In this document: piece by piece, positions 1-5,010 of the stretch | Position numbering within the stretch: position 1 is the stretch's first letter | Layout: every line of letters begins with the position of its first letter | DNA from: Rhodospirillaceae bacterium | GTDB taxonomy: Bacteria; Pseudomonadota; Alphaproteobacteria; Rhodospirillales; 2-02-FULL-58-16 | DNA: 5,010 nt | Direction of reading: 5' to 3' | Assembly: GCA_030623425.1 (NCBI GenBank) | Contig: JAUXMA010000154.1 | Location: forward strand, 1-5,010 | Notes under the pieces: generated by a model | What the model saw: the letters and a program-made list of their open reading frames with translations, nothing else | Databases searched by the model: none | Told to the model about the DNA's origin: nothing | Made by a program: the position numbers and the translations under genes

Positions 1-37
1 CACGGCTTTGGCCCATGCCAAATGGTTGGCAATGCAC
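1..37 (-). CDS. Possible 5' end of a divergent gene (hemC by synteny)
   Basis: Read on the minus strand, a GTG at 37-35 lies 4 bases after an AGGAG (46-42). It opens a frame VHCQPFGMGQSR that runs off the left edge without a stop; an in-frame ATG at 16-14 is an alternative start. Only about 12 codons are visible, too few to recognise a protein. I recall that in many alphaproteobacteria tsaD is transcribed away from hemC (porphobilinogen deaminase), which makes hemC the natural guess. The typical HemC N-terminal signature (RIGTRGSPLAL) is not reached in the window, so this is an inference from synteny. The close AGGAG-GTG spacing is not ideal. Confidence 0.25.
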   Translation of the reverse strand, partial: MHCQPFGMGQSR

Positions 38-57
38 CGCGCTCCTAGCCGGAAGCC

Positions 58-88
58 TTGCAGGGCCGTCGTATGGGTACCTTATAGA
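58..88 (+). promoter_or_regulatory. Candidate sigma-70-type promoter for tsaD
   Basis: TTGCAG (58-63) and TATAGA (83-88) resemble -35 and -10 boxes and lie just upstream of tsaD. The spacing is 19 bases, or 18 if the -10 is taken as TTATAG (82-87), which is slightly long. The A/T-rich TTATAGAT patch stands out in an otherwise GC-rich region. This is a motif match only. Confidence 0.3.
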
Positions 89-104
89 TGAGACGGAGCA
101 CTAG

Positions 105-1163
105 ATGATCGTCCTTGGCATCGAGACCAGTTGCGACGAAACGGCCGCCGCCGTGGTCACCGGCGAGGCGCGGATTCTTGCCCACCATGTGCTGTCTCAG
201 TTGGAGGAACACAGGCCTTTCGGCGGCATCGTCCCCGAGATCGCGGCGCGCGCCCACTTGCAACACATCGACCGCATGATCGATCGGTCGATGACCAAGG
301 CGAAGGTGTCGTTCGCCGATCTCGACGGCGTCGCCGCCACCGCCGGGCCGGGCCTGATCGGCGGGGTCATGGTCGGGGTCATGACCGCCAAGGCCATCGC
401 CGCCGTCCACGGCCTTGCCTTTCTCGCCGTCAACCACTTAGAGGGCCATGCGCTGAGCGCGCGGCTGATCGACAATGTCCCCTTTCCCTATCTTCTGCTT
501 CTCGTCTCCGGCGGCCATTGCCAGTTGCTCGTCGTCAAGGGGGTTGGCCGGTACCGCCGTCTCGGCACCACCATCGACGACGCCATCGGCGAGGCTTTCG
601 ACAAAGTCTCGAAAATGCTGGGACTGGGTTTTCCTGGCGGCGCGGCGGTGGAAAACGCCGCCGAAAGCGGCGATGAAGGGCGCTTCCGACTGCCCCGCCC
701 CCTGCACGGGCGTCCTGGATGCCACTTTTCCTTTTCCGGCCTCAAGACCGCCGTCCGCCATGCCATCGCCGCCCTGCCGCCCGGTCCCTTGGCAGAGGCC
801 GACATCGCCGATATTTGCGCATCGTTCCAGGCGGCGGCCGGCGACGTCCTCATCGACCGCTCTATCCATGCCATGGATGAGATCCTCACCCTTCGCCCCC
901 AGACCCGGACCCTGGTGGTCGCCGGCGGCGTCGCCGCCAACCGCTATTTGCGCCGCCGTCTGAAAGCCTTGTGCGCGGACCGGGGCATCACCCTCGTGGC
1001 GCCGCCGCCGGCCCTTTGCACCGACAACGCCGCGATGATCGCCTGGGCCGGGATCGAACGGCTGCGCCTGGGCCTTACCGACGGCCTGGATTTCGCGCCC
1101 AGGCCGCGCTGGCCGCTCGACCCCGACGCGCCGCCGGCGGCGGGAGCGGGGGTGAAGGCATGA
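105..1163 (+). CDS. tsaD: tRNA N6-adenosine threonylcarbamoyltransferase TsaD
   Basis: TsaD transfers the threonylcarbamoyl group from threonylcarbamoyl-AMP to N6 of A37 in ANN-decoding tRNAs, working with TsaB and TsaE in the bacterial cytoplasm. The 352-residue product has the full Kae1/TsaD (ASKHA fold) signature: ETSCDET at 7-13, AGPGL at 80-84, the metal-binding NHLEGH at 110-115 (His111 and His115), SGGH at 135-138, [22 protein letters not shown] at about 158-179, [10 protein letters not shown] at 274-283 and the metal ligand Asp307 in CTDNAAMIA. Where most family members read GGP after the FP/YP, this one reads GGA (178-180). The start is firm: an in-frame TAG (102-104) directly precedes the ATG, and GGAG (95-98) lies 6 bases upstream. 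The length is normal for the family, with a short Pro/Ala-rich tail. gpsA follows 36 bases downstream, so the two are probably co-transcribed. Confidence 0.97.
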   Translation: MIVLGIETSCDETAAAVVTGEARILAHHVLSQLEEHRPFGGIVPEIAARAHLQHIDRMIDRSMTKAKVSFADLDGVAATAGPGLIGGVMVGVMTAKAIAAVHGLAFLAVNHLEGHALSARLIDNVPFPYLLLLVSGGHCQLLVVKGVGRYRRLGTTIDDAIGEAFDKVSKMLGLGFPGGAAVENAAESGDEGRFRLPRPLHGRPGCHFSFSGLKTAVRHAIAALPPGPLAEADIADICASFQAAAGDVLIDRSIHAMDEILTLRPQTRTLVVAGGVAANRYLRRRLKALCADRGITLVAPPPALCTDNAAMIAWAGIERLRLGLTDGLDFAPRPRWPLDPDAPPAAGAGVKA

Positions 1164-1192
1164 TGGACCATTATCATCGATCCAAGGTATAA
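1160..1192 (+). other. Mini-ORF overlapping tsaD stop, before gpsA
   Basis: An ATG at 1160-1162 overlaps the tsaD stop codon (ATGA) and opens a 10-codon frame, [10 protein letters not shown], ending in TAA at 1190-1192, 7 bases before the gpsA ATG. This layout would let ribosomes finishing tsaD restart and deliver translation to gpsA, whose own Shine-Dalgarno is weak. The purine-rich GGTGAAGG just upstream of the ATG could serve as a ribosome binding site. The peptide is unremarkable, and the frame may equally be accidental in a 36-base gap. Confidence 0.25.
1180..1191 (+). repeat. 12-base direct repeat, copy 1 (upstream of gpsA)
   Basis: ATCCAAGGTATA occurs here in the tsaD-gpsA gap and again, identically, at 2233-2244 just after gpsA. 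Both copies are preceded at a different distance by TGAAGGCA (1153-1160 and 2221-2228). The first copy overlaps the weak gpsA ribosome-binding region. One exact 12-mer pair is not rare by chance in 5 kb, but the paired intergenic placement and the second shared octamer make it worth recording. Confidence 0.4.
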
Positions 1193-1199
1193 CAGAGCG

Positions 1200-2198
1200 A
1201 TGAACAAAATCGGCATCATCGGCGGCGGTGCCTGGGGAACGGCCCTGGCGGTGGCGGCGCGGCGGAGCGGCCGCCAGGTGGTCATCCAGGCCAGGGAACC
1301 CGAGGTCGTGGAAGCCATCAATCAAAACCACCGAAACCCCTATTTTCTTCCCGACATCGACCTCGACCCGGCTATCGAAGCGACCACCGATCCGGCGCAA
1401 GCGGCGGCGGCCGACGCGGTGCTCCTGGTGACCCCGGCGCAACATTTGCGAGGGGTATGCCAAACCCTGGCCCCGGTCTGGACCCCCGGCGTGCCCGCCG
1501 TCATCTGCGCCAAGGGAATTGAACTCGAAACATGCGCCCTGATGAGCGAGGTGGTGGACGAAACCCTGCCCGGCGTTCCTTTCGCGGTGCTGGCCGGTCC
1601 GACTTTCGCCGCCGAGGTGGCCCGCGACATGCCAACGGCGGTGACGCTGGCCTCGGCCGACCCCGGACTGGCCGAGAAACTGGCTGTCGCCCTCGGCACG
1701 TCGCGCTTACGCATTTACCGGACCGACGATTTGATCGGCGCGCAATTGGGCGGAGCGGTGAAAAACGTGCTGGCCATCGCCTGCGGCATCGTCGAGGGGA
1801 GAAATCTTGGGCAAAACGCGCGGGCGGCGCTGATTACCCGCGGCCTCGCCGAGATCGTTCGCTTGGGCGTCGCCAAGGGCGCCCATCCGGATACCCTGAT
1901 AGGCCTGTCCGGACTGGGCGATTTGACGTTGACCTGCACCGCCATGCAATCGCGCAACTATTCCCTCGGCGTCGCCTTGGGCCAGAGCGAGGCCCTGAAA
2001 GCCATACTCGAAAGCCGCGCGTCGGTCGCCGAAGGCGTTTTCACCGCTTCCTCGGTCACCGATCTGGCGCGGCGCCTCGATGTCGATATGCCCATCTGTA
2101 CCGCCATCGACGGCGTGCTCAATCATTACGCCGATATCGACGCCGCCATCACCGGGCTGCTGTCGCGGCCGTTCAAACCGGAATCCCCTTTGGGTTAG
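1200..2198 (+). CDS. gpsA: NAD(P)H-dependent glycerol-3-phosphate dehydrogenase
   Basis: GpsA is a cytoplasmic enzyme that reduces dihydroxyacetone phosphate to sn-glycerol-3-phosphate, the backbone precursor for phospholipids. The 332-residue protein has an N-terminal Rossmann fold with the dinucleotide loop GGGAWGTALA at 8-17, followed by NPYFLPDIDL (46-55), TPAQHLR (78-84), AKGIE (104-108) and GPTFAAEVA (133-141). The C-terminal helical catalytic domain has GGAVKNVLAIACGI (184-197), where Lys188 matches the family's catalytic lysine, then GLGDLTLTC (238-246) with Asp241, and SRNY (251-254) in the substrate phosphate/NAD region. Length is typical and no key residue is missing. The start at 1200 is the only sensible one, because the same frame carries a TGA at 1161 and no other ATG between. 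The ribosome site is weak: AAGG at 1184-1187 is 12 bases away and GAG lies closer. The gene probably shares a transcript with tsaD. Confidence 0.97.
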   Translation: MNKIGIIGGGAWGTALAVAARRSGRQVVIQAREPEVVEAINQNHRNPYFLPDIDLDPAIEATTDPAQAAAADAVLLVTPAQHLRGVCQTLAPVWTPGVPAVICAKGIELETCALMSEVVDETLPGVPFAVLAGPTFAAEVARDMPTAVTLASADPGLAEKLAVALGTSRLRIYRTDDLIGAQLGGAVKNVLAIACGIVEGRNLGQNARAALITRGLAEIVRLGVAKGAHPDTLIGLSGLGDLTLTCTAMQSRNYSLGVALGQSEALKAILESRASVAEGVFTASSVTDLARRLDVDMPICTAIDGVLNHYADIDAAITGLLSRPFKPESPLG

Positions 2199-2232
2199 GG
2201 CTATGGTGTTCGATGCTGATTGAAGGCACCTA

Positions 2233-2244
2233 ATCCAAGGTATA
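2233..2244 (+). repeat. 12-base direct repeat, copy 2 (downstream of gpsA)
   Basis: This is an exact second copy of ATCCAAGGTATA (see 1180-1191), 35 bases after the gpsA stop. It overlaps an 8-base perfect palindrome, GGTATACC (2239-2246), and the left arm of the small hairpin at 2239-2264. Confidence 0.4.
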
Positions 2245-2264
2245 CCGCCGAATGACGGGATACC
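2239..2264 (+). other. Small hairpin between gpsA and the RDD gene
   Basis: GGTAT (2239-2243) can pair with ATACC (2260-2264), and inside it CCG (2248-2250) can pair with CGG (2256-2258) around a 5-base loop, with an internal bulge. The stem is short and interrupted, and no T-run follows. It is not a convincing intrinsic terminator, although it sits where a gpsA transcript could end. Confidence 0.25.
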
Positions 2265-2302
2265 ATCCGATTTGCGTGGGACATGTAGCGGGGAAGGGAT
2301 AA

Positions 2303-2812
2303 ATGATGCGTTACGGTGGGTTCTGGCTCCGGGTTGTGGCGGCGGCCATAGATGTTTTTATAATATTTGTAACGGTCATGACGATTACGTATGTCTTTGG
2401 AACGCCTAAAGTTACCGAAATTTCTGATTTTTCTGCTTTGGAATACACTCGCATGACCCGGGACTATCTGGGTGGTCTAGGAAATGTAACATTGTTCATT
2501 CTTTGGTTCTTTTACCCCGCCATTATGGCAAGCTCTATACTGCTAGCGACGGTGGGCAAGCTGTGCGGCGGCGTGATAGTCGTGGATAAGCAGGAAAGAC
2601 GCCTGACATTTTGGCATGCGACAGGTCGGGAATTCGCAAAAAGTATTTCATTTGTTTTCAATGGGATTGGATATCTGATAATTGCATTTAACCAGCGCAA
2701 ACGAGGAATGCACGATATTGTGGCCAAGACTTATGTACTAAAAAAAGCGGCCGTGGACGATAAGCAAGAAATGCCACAAAACGAGACAGATACTAGTTCG
2801 AACGAAGGTTGA
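2303..2812 (+). CDS. RDD family membrane protein
   Basis: This 169-residue protein matches the RDD family pattern of small inner-membrane proteins, most of unknown function (some are implicated in ion transport). The first segment, GFWLRVVAAAIDVFII (6-21), has the family's Arg (10) and Asp (17), and hydrophobic stretches lie at about 11-32, 61-83 and 114-130. The middle motif ATVGKLCGGVIVVDKQERRLTFWHATGREFAKSIS (82-116) corresponds to the usual TPGK-GL-VVD-RLSF-RA-R-KxxS, with Val-Gly-Lys in place of Pro-Gly-Lys. FNQRKRGMHDIVAKTYVL (129-146) is the C-terminal signature. The tail (147-169) is charged and probably cytoplasmic. An in-frame TAA (2300-2302) directly precedes the first ATG, so translation begins at 2303 or at the adjacent ATG 2306, with GGGGAAGGG (2290-2298) as ribosome site. 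A hand count over most of the gene gives about 44% G+C, far below the flanking genes, which suggests horizontal acquisition. The substrate is unknown. Confidence 0.85.
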   Translation: MMRYGGFWLRVVAAAIDVFIIFVTVMTITYVFGTPKVTEISDFSALEYTRMTRDYLGGLGNVTLFILWFFYPAIMASSILLATVGKLCGGVIVVDKQERRLTFWHATGREFAKSISFVFNGIGYLIIAFNQRKRGMHDIVAKTYVLKKAAVDDKQEMPQNETDTSSNEG

Positions 2813-2853
2813 ACTTATATTATCCTGTCTCCCCTCACTCCACTGCGATGGAC

Positions 2854-2942
2854 CTTCTATGTTAAGGCTTGTCGGACGCCCGCCGACCGAGTTCGCGGCA
2901 GCCGCCCAGCCACGGCAGGCGTCCGACAAGCCTTAACAGAAG
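2854..2942. repeat. Large near-perfect palindrome (inverted repeat)
   Basis: The left arm 2860-2885 and the right arm 2913-2938 are reverse complements at 25 of 26 positions, with 21 uninterrupted pairs (outer sequence TGTTAAGGCTTGTCGGACGC) and a single C/A mismatch at 2881/2917. Outside, CTTC (2854-2857) can also pair with GAAG (2939-2942) across a 2-base bulge, giving about 29 paired bases per arm. The 27-base loop (2886-2912) contains its own small palindrome, GCGGC-A-GCCGC (2895-2905). No T-run follows either arm, so it is not a standard Rho-independent terminator, though a transcript would fold into a very strong hairpin 41 bases after the RDD stop. It could be a dispersed palindromic element, the remnant of a miniature transposon, or an mRNA-stabilising 3' structure. 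No target-site duplication is evident. Confidence 0.85.
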
Positions 2943-3058
2943 CGGCACTCCGAGGCGGAGCTTCCAAAGGTCCGTAATGCGGCGGTAAGCAGACCCTCGG
3001 TTTTAAGAGTACACAGCCTAGTGGCCTGCGTCAGCCAAATTGTACCCCTACGATCGCT

Positions 3059-3126
3059 TTTCCCGTTTCCTCGACAGAAGGGGGCTCGCCGTCGATACTG
3101 GCACCGACTCCCTAGCAAACGGGAAA
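3059..3126. repeat. 10-base inverted repeat upstream of yciI pair
   Basis: TTTCCCGTTT (3059-3068) and AAACGGGAAA (3117-3126) are perfect reverse complements separated by 48 bases. Inside, TCGAC (3071-3075) can pair with GTCGA (3091-3095). A transcript crossing this stretch could form a branched structure ending 43 bases before the first YciI start. It could be a leader RNA structure, the ends of a small remnant element, or coincidence. I match it to no known riboswitch. Confidence 0.4.
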
Positions 3127-3169
3127 CTCTAACCGTGTGGACATTTTCGGATTTTAAGGAACAGAGCTT

Positions 3170-3457
3170 ATGTTTTTCGTCATCGATTGCGTCGACAAGG
3201 CGGACCACGCCGAAGTTCGCGCCGCCAACCGAGAGGCCCATCTGGACTACCTGAGCCGCTTCAAGGAGCGGATTTGCGTCGCCGGGCCGACGTCGGGCGA
3301 GGACGGCCAAGACATGAACGGGTCCGTTCTCATCCTCGATTTCGCCGACCGCAAGGCGGCGGAGGATTTCGCCGCCGGCGACCCTTACCGGCAAGCCGGC
3401 TTGTTCGAAACCGTCACCATCCGGCGGTGGAAAAAAGTCTTCCCGATGGAGGAATGA
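3170..3457 (+). CDS. YciI family protein, copy 1
   Basis: This 95-residue protein has the small ferredoxin-like alpha/beta fold of the YciI family (dimeric, YCII-related domain). Its cellular role is not established, and family members with a conserved His/Asp pair have been proposed to be enzymes. Visible hallmarks are an N-terminal strand MFFVIDCVDK (1-10), REAHLDYL (21-28) with the conserved His24, an AGP turn (38-40), the strand GSVLILDF (51-58), GDP (70-72) with the conserved Asp71, and the C-terminal strand ETVTIRRWKKVFP (80-92). ATG 3170 is the first start after an in-frame TAA (3155-3157), with AAGGA (3156-3160) 9 bases upstream. It overlaps nothing and is followed 3 bases later by a paralogue. 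GC-rich codon use returns to that of gpsA. I recall a single yciI directly after gpsA in related genomes; here the RDD block intervenes. Confidence 0.9.
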   Translation: MFFVIDCVDKADHAEVRAANREAHLDYLSRFKERICVAGPTSGEDGQDMNGSVLILDFADRKAAEDFAAGDPYRQAGLFETVTIRRWKKVFPMEE

Positions 3458-3460
3458 GCG

Positions 3461-3745
3461 ATGATCTTCGCCCTCGTCTGCATCGACAAACCCAACCAGG
3501 CGGACGTCCGCAAGGACCATCGGGAGGCCCACATGGCCTACCTCCGCTCCTTTAACGAACACATCGTCACCGCCGGGCCATTGCTGGCCGAAGACGAAAG
3601 CCACAGCGTCGGCAGCCTGTTGGTGATGGATTTCCCGGATCGCGCCCAGGCGGAAGCGTTCGCCGGCGGCGATCCCTTCAACAAGGCGGCAATTTTCGAA
3701 AGCGTCGTCATCCGCCCCTACAAACAAATTTTTCCGCTGGCCTGA
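3461..3745 (+). CDS. YciI family protein, copy 2
   Basis: This is a 94-residue paralogue of the preceding gene. An ungapped hand alignment gives 45 identities in 94 positions (about 48%), including REAH-YL with His24, AGP (38-40), GS-L--DF (51-58), the DR at 60-61, GDP (70-72) and the FP near the end. Both copies keep all family residues I can identify, so neither looks decayed. GGAGG (3448-3452), inside the end of copy 1, lies 8 bases before the ATG, and the gap between the genes is 3 bases, so they are translationally coupled. The pair probably arose by an old tandem duplication and could form a heterodimer, since YciI proteins are commonly dimeric; that is inference. The reaction is unknown. 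Confidence 0.9.
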   Translation: MIFALVCIDKPNQADVRKDHREAHMAYLRSFNEHIVTAGPLLAEDESHSVGSLLVMDFPDRAQAEAFAGGDPFNKAAIFESVVIRPYKQIFPLA

Positions 3746-3747
3746 CG

Positions 3748-3768
3748 ATGGCCCGCTGGCTGGTCTAA
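3748..3768 (+). pseudogene. Possible remnant start of an EVE-domain gene
   Basis: Two bases after the stop of YciI copy 2, an ATG opens the frame MARWLV followed by TAA (3766-3768). EVE-domain proteins typically begin MAxWLVKSEP, and I recall an EVE-domain gene lying just after yciI in many alphaproteobacteria. The position, the coupling-like spacing and the six residues all fit the first codons of such a gene, cut off where the lysine codon would be. The next bases, a GGC repeat and T-runs, show no further EVE-like sequence that I can read. Six residues can match by chance, so this remains a hypothesis. Confidence 0.4.
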
Positions 3769-3919
3769 TCGGCGGCGGCGGCGTATTTTTTCGCTGGCGA
3801 CTTGTCACTTCGGCAATTTTTTGGATAATTCCCTCTGCTGGCTCCGCGAAACAGGATTCGCCCGTTGACAGCGGATATGCCGAAGCGTTTGCATTCTACA
3901 ACAAAGAGGCCATCAGATC
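3769..3919. other. Intergenic region upstream of acs
   Basis: This stretch holds a short GGC repeat (3771-3782), two T-runs (TTTTTT at 3786-3791 and 3817-3822) that could take part in termination after the yciI pair, and then the acs promoter region. I find no stem of convincing length directly before either T-run, so I do not call a terminator. A poor ORF on the minus strand through the yciI genes starts here and is a shadow. Confidence 0.5.
3865..3894 (+). promoter_or_regulatory. Candidate promoter for acs
   Basis: TTGACA (3865-3870) is a perfect sigma-70 -35 hexamer in the gap before acs. The -10 is weak: TTGCAT (3889-3894) at an 18-base spacing is the best I can propose. This would place transcription start close to 3900, leaving a leader of about 20 bases. 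The acs ribosome site AAAGAGG (3903-3909) is 10 bases before its ATG. Confidence 0.35.
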
Positions 3920-5010
3920 ATGTCGGACGAGCAAGTTTTTCCGGTTCCCGAACACATCGCCAACACGGCTTTGTGCGACAATGAAAAATACCTTGAAATG
4001 TACCAGCACTCGATCGATGATCCGGAGGGATTCTGGGCCGAACACGGCAAGCGCATCGACTGGATCAAACCCTACACCAAGATCAAGGACGCCAACTTCA
4101 CCATTCCCGACGTAAGCATCAAATGGTTTTACGACGGCACCTTGAACGCGTCCTTCAATTGCCTCGACCGCCACCTGGAAAAGCGCGGCGACCGGGCCGC
4201 CATCCTTTGGGAAGGCGACGAACCGGGAACCGACAGGACCGTTACTTATAAGGAACTGCACGAGCAGACCTGCCGCCTGGCCAACGCCTTGAAAAACCAG
4301 GGCATCAAAAAAGGCGACGTGGTCACCATCTACATGCCGATGATCCCCGAGGCGGTCATCGCCATGCAGGCCTGCAACCGCATCGGCGCCATTCATTCCG
4401 TTGTCTTCGGCGGCTTCTCCCCGAGCGCCCTGGCGGGGCGCATCCGCGACTGCGAATCCAACTGCCTCATCACCGCCGATGGCGGCCGCCGCGGAACCAA
4501 GAAGATCCCCCTCAAGGCCAATGCCGATAAGGCCCTGGAAAACTGCCCGACGGTGAAGACGGTGATCGTCGTCAAGGCCACCGGCGACGACATCGACATG
4601 GCCGAGGGCCGCGACCACTGGTATCACCAAGTCTCGGCCGCCGCCTCCGCCGACTGCCCGCCCGAGGAGATGGCAGCGGAAGATATCTTGTTCATCCTCT
4701 ATACCTCCGGCTCCACCGGCGCCCCCAAGGGGGCGGTACACACGACCGGCGGGTTTTGCGTCTTCGCCTCGATGACCCATGAATACATCTTCGATTGTCG
4801 CGACGACGACATCTTCTGGTGCGCCGCCGACGTCGGCTGGATCACCGGACACACCTACATCGCCTACGCGCCGCTTCTCAACGGCGCCACCATGGTGCTC
4901 TACGAGGGCCTCCCCACCTATCCGGACGCGTCGCGGCCCTGGCAAATTTGCGACAAGTACAAGGTGACGATTTTTTACACCGCGCCGACCGCCATCCGCG
5001 CCCTCATGGG
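3920..5010 (+). CDS. acs: Acetyl-CoA synthetase, N-terminal part (3' truncated by window)
   Basis: Acs activates acetate with ATP to acetyl-AMP and then forms acetyl-CoA, allowing growth on acetate; it is cytoplasmic. The first 363 codons of roughly 650 are present, with no stop before the window ends. Visible are the N-terminal region with FWAEHGKRIDWIKPYTKI (38-55), IYMPMIPEAVIAMQACNRIGAIHSVVFGGFSP (137-168), TADGGRRGTKKIPLK (185-199), the ATP-binding loop YTSGSTGAPKG (261-271) continuing as AVHTTGG, WCAADVGWITGHTY (300-313) with the acyl-pocket Trp307, and FYTAPTAIRALM (352-363). This order and wording follow the enterobacterial Acs very closely. Differences: the loop has Ala268 where Lys is usual, and the CoA-binding segment reads RRGTK where Salmonella Acs has an Arg-x-x-Arg pair (Arg191 kept, Lys194 replacing the second). 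The C-terminal domain with the acetylatable catalytic lysine lies outside. The start is supported by AAAGAGG at 3903-3909. Confidence 0.97.
   Translation, partial: MSDEQVFPVPEHIANTALCDNEKYLEMYQHSIDDPEGFWAEHGKRIDWIKPYTKIKDANFTIPDVSIKWFYDGTLNASFNCLDRHLEKRGDRAAILWEGDEPGTDRTVTYKELHEQTCRLANALKNQGIKKGDVVTIYMPMIPEAVIAMQACNRIGAIHSVVFGGFSPSALAGRIRDCESNCLITADGGRRGTKKIPLKANADKALENCPTVKTVIVVKATGDDIDMAEGRDHWYHQVSAAASADCPPEEMAAEDILFILYTSGSTGAPKGAVHTTGGFCVFASMTHEYIFDCRDDDIFWCAADVGWITGHTYIAYAPLLNGATMVLYEGLPTYPDASRPWQICDKYKVTIFYTAPTAIRALM

Larger units (their letters stand above)
2813..3169. other. Gene-free intergenic region with inverted repeats
   Basis: These 357 bases separate the RDD gene from the first YciI gene. 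Open frames exist on both strands, but none has a recognisable product, a good ribosome site or coding-like codon use. The stretch holds the large palindrome at 2854-2942, a short hairpin at 2948-2960 (CTCCG, loop AGG, CGGAG), a 10-base inverted repeat at 3059-3126 and, at its end, the ribosome site of the next gene. I do not recognise a tRNA, a known small RNA or an insertion-sequence gene. The base composition is mixed, unlike the GC-rich genes on either side. Confidence 0.6.

Noticed and set aside
438..1463. Long minus-strand frame across tsaD and gpsA (341 codons)
   Set aside because: It spans two clearly coding genes on the opposite strand, has no recognisable domain and is typical antisense shadow of high-GC codons.
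2738..2929. Small minus-strand frame (63 codons) starting inside the palindrome
   Set aside because: It begins within the palindrome and is antisense to the end of the RDD gene, with no supporting ribosome site or known domain.
2860..2938. Palindrome as a Rho-independent terminator
   Set aside because: No run of T follows the right arm on the plus strand or the left arm on the minus strand, and the 27-base loop is much longer than usual.
2860..2938. Inverted arms as the ends of an insertion sequence
   Set aside because: Only 27 bases separate the arms, no transposase frame is nearby and no target-site duplication is visible, so at most it is a remnant or a non-autonomous element.
3771..3791. 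GGC repeat followed by TTTTTT as a terminator
   Set aside because: No complementary GCC-rich arm lies close upstream to form a stem with the GGC repeat.
2933..3808. Minus-strand frame through the yciI pair into the intergenic region (291 codons)
   Set aside because: Its frame is opposite two well-supported YciI genes, and its tail in the non-coding stretch has no identifiable protein similarity. I considered that it might be a real gene in the 2940-3169 gap but found no start, ribosome site or motif.
3896..4945. Long open frame on the minus strand opposite acs (349 codons)
   Set aside because: It is a mirror of the acs reading frame in GC-rich DNA; its translation is Gly/Val/Asp-rich with no family resemblance, while the plus strand encodes an unmistakable Acs.

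Overview
The window looks like chromosomal DNA from a GC-rich alphaproteobacterium, probably close to Rhodospirillales. The evidence is the strong G/C bias at third codon positions, the kinds of protein sequence present, and the gene order tsaD, gpsA, YciI-family, acs. The taxon is an inference from style and synteny, not a measured result.

Layout: positions 1-104 are an upstream region that may hold the first codons of a divergent gene leaving the window on the minus strand; synteny suggests hemC. tsaD (105-1163) and gpsA (1200-2198) follow, closely spaced and probably co-transcribed. They encode a tRNA t6A modification enzyme and glycerol-3-phosphate dehydrogenase for phospholipid synthesis. 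A distinctly A/T-richer block then runs from about 2200 to 3170. It carries a small RDD-family membrane protein gene (2303-2812) and a 357-base gene-free stretch with a large, almost perfect inverted repeat (about 2854-2942) and a second, smaller one (3059-3126). Two tandem YciI-family genes (3170-3457 and 3461-3745, about 48% identical by hand alignment) come next. A seven-codon stub, MARWLV-stop, sits 2 bases after the second. It resembles the start of an EVE-domain gene, which I recall following yciI in related genomes, so it may be a decayed remnant. Last is the first 363 codons of acetyl-CoA synthetase (acs, from 3920), which runs off the right edge.

The metabolic genes are housekeeping and conventional. 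The unusual part is the interior: a compositionally foreign membrane-protein gene and a palindromic element appear to have split an ancestral tsaD-gpsA-yciI-(EVE) cluster. I see no CRISPR array, transposase, tRNA or rRNA gene, and no clearly new multi-gene system.
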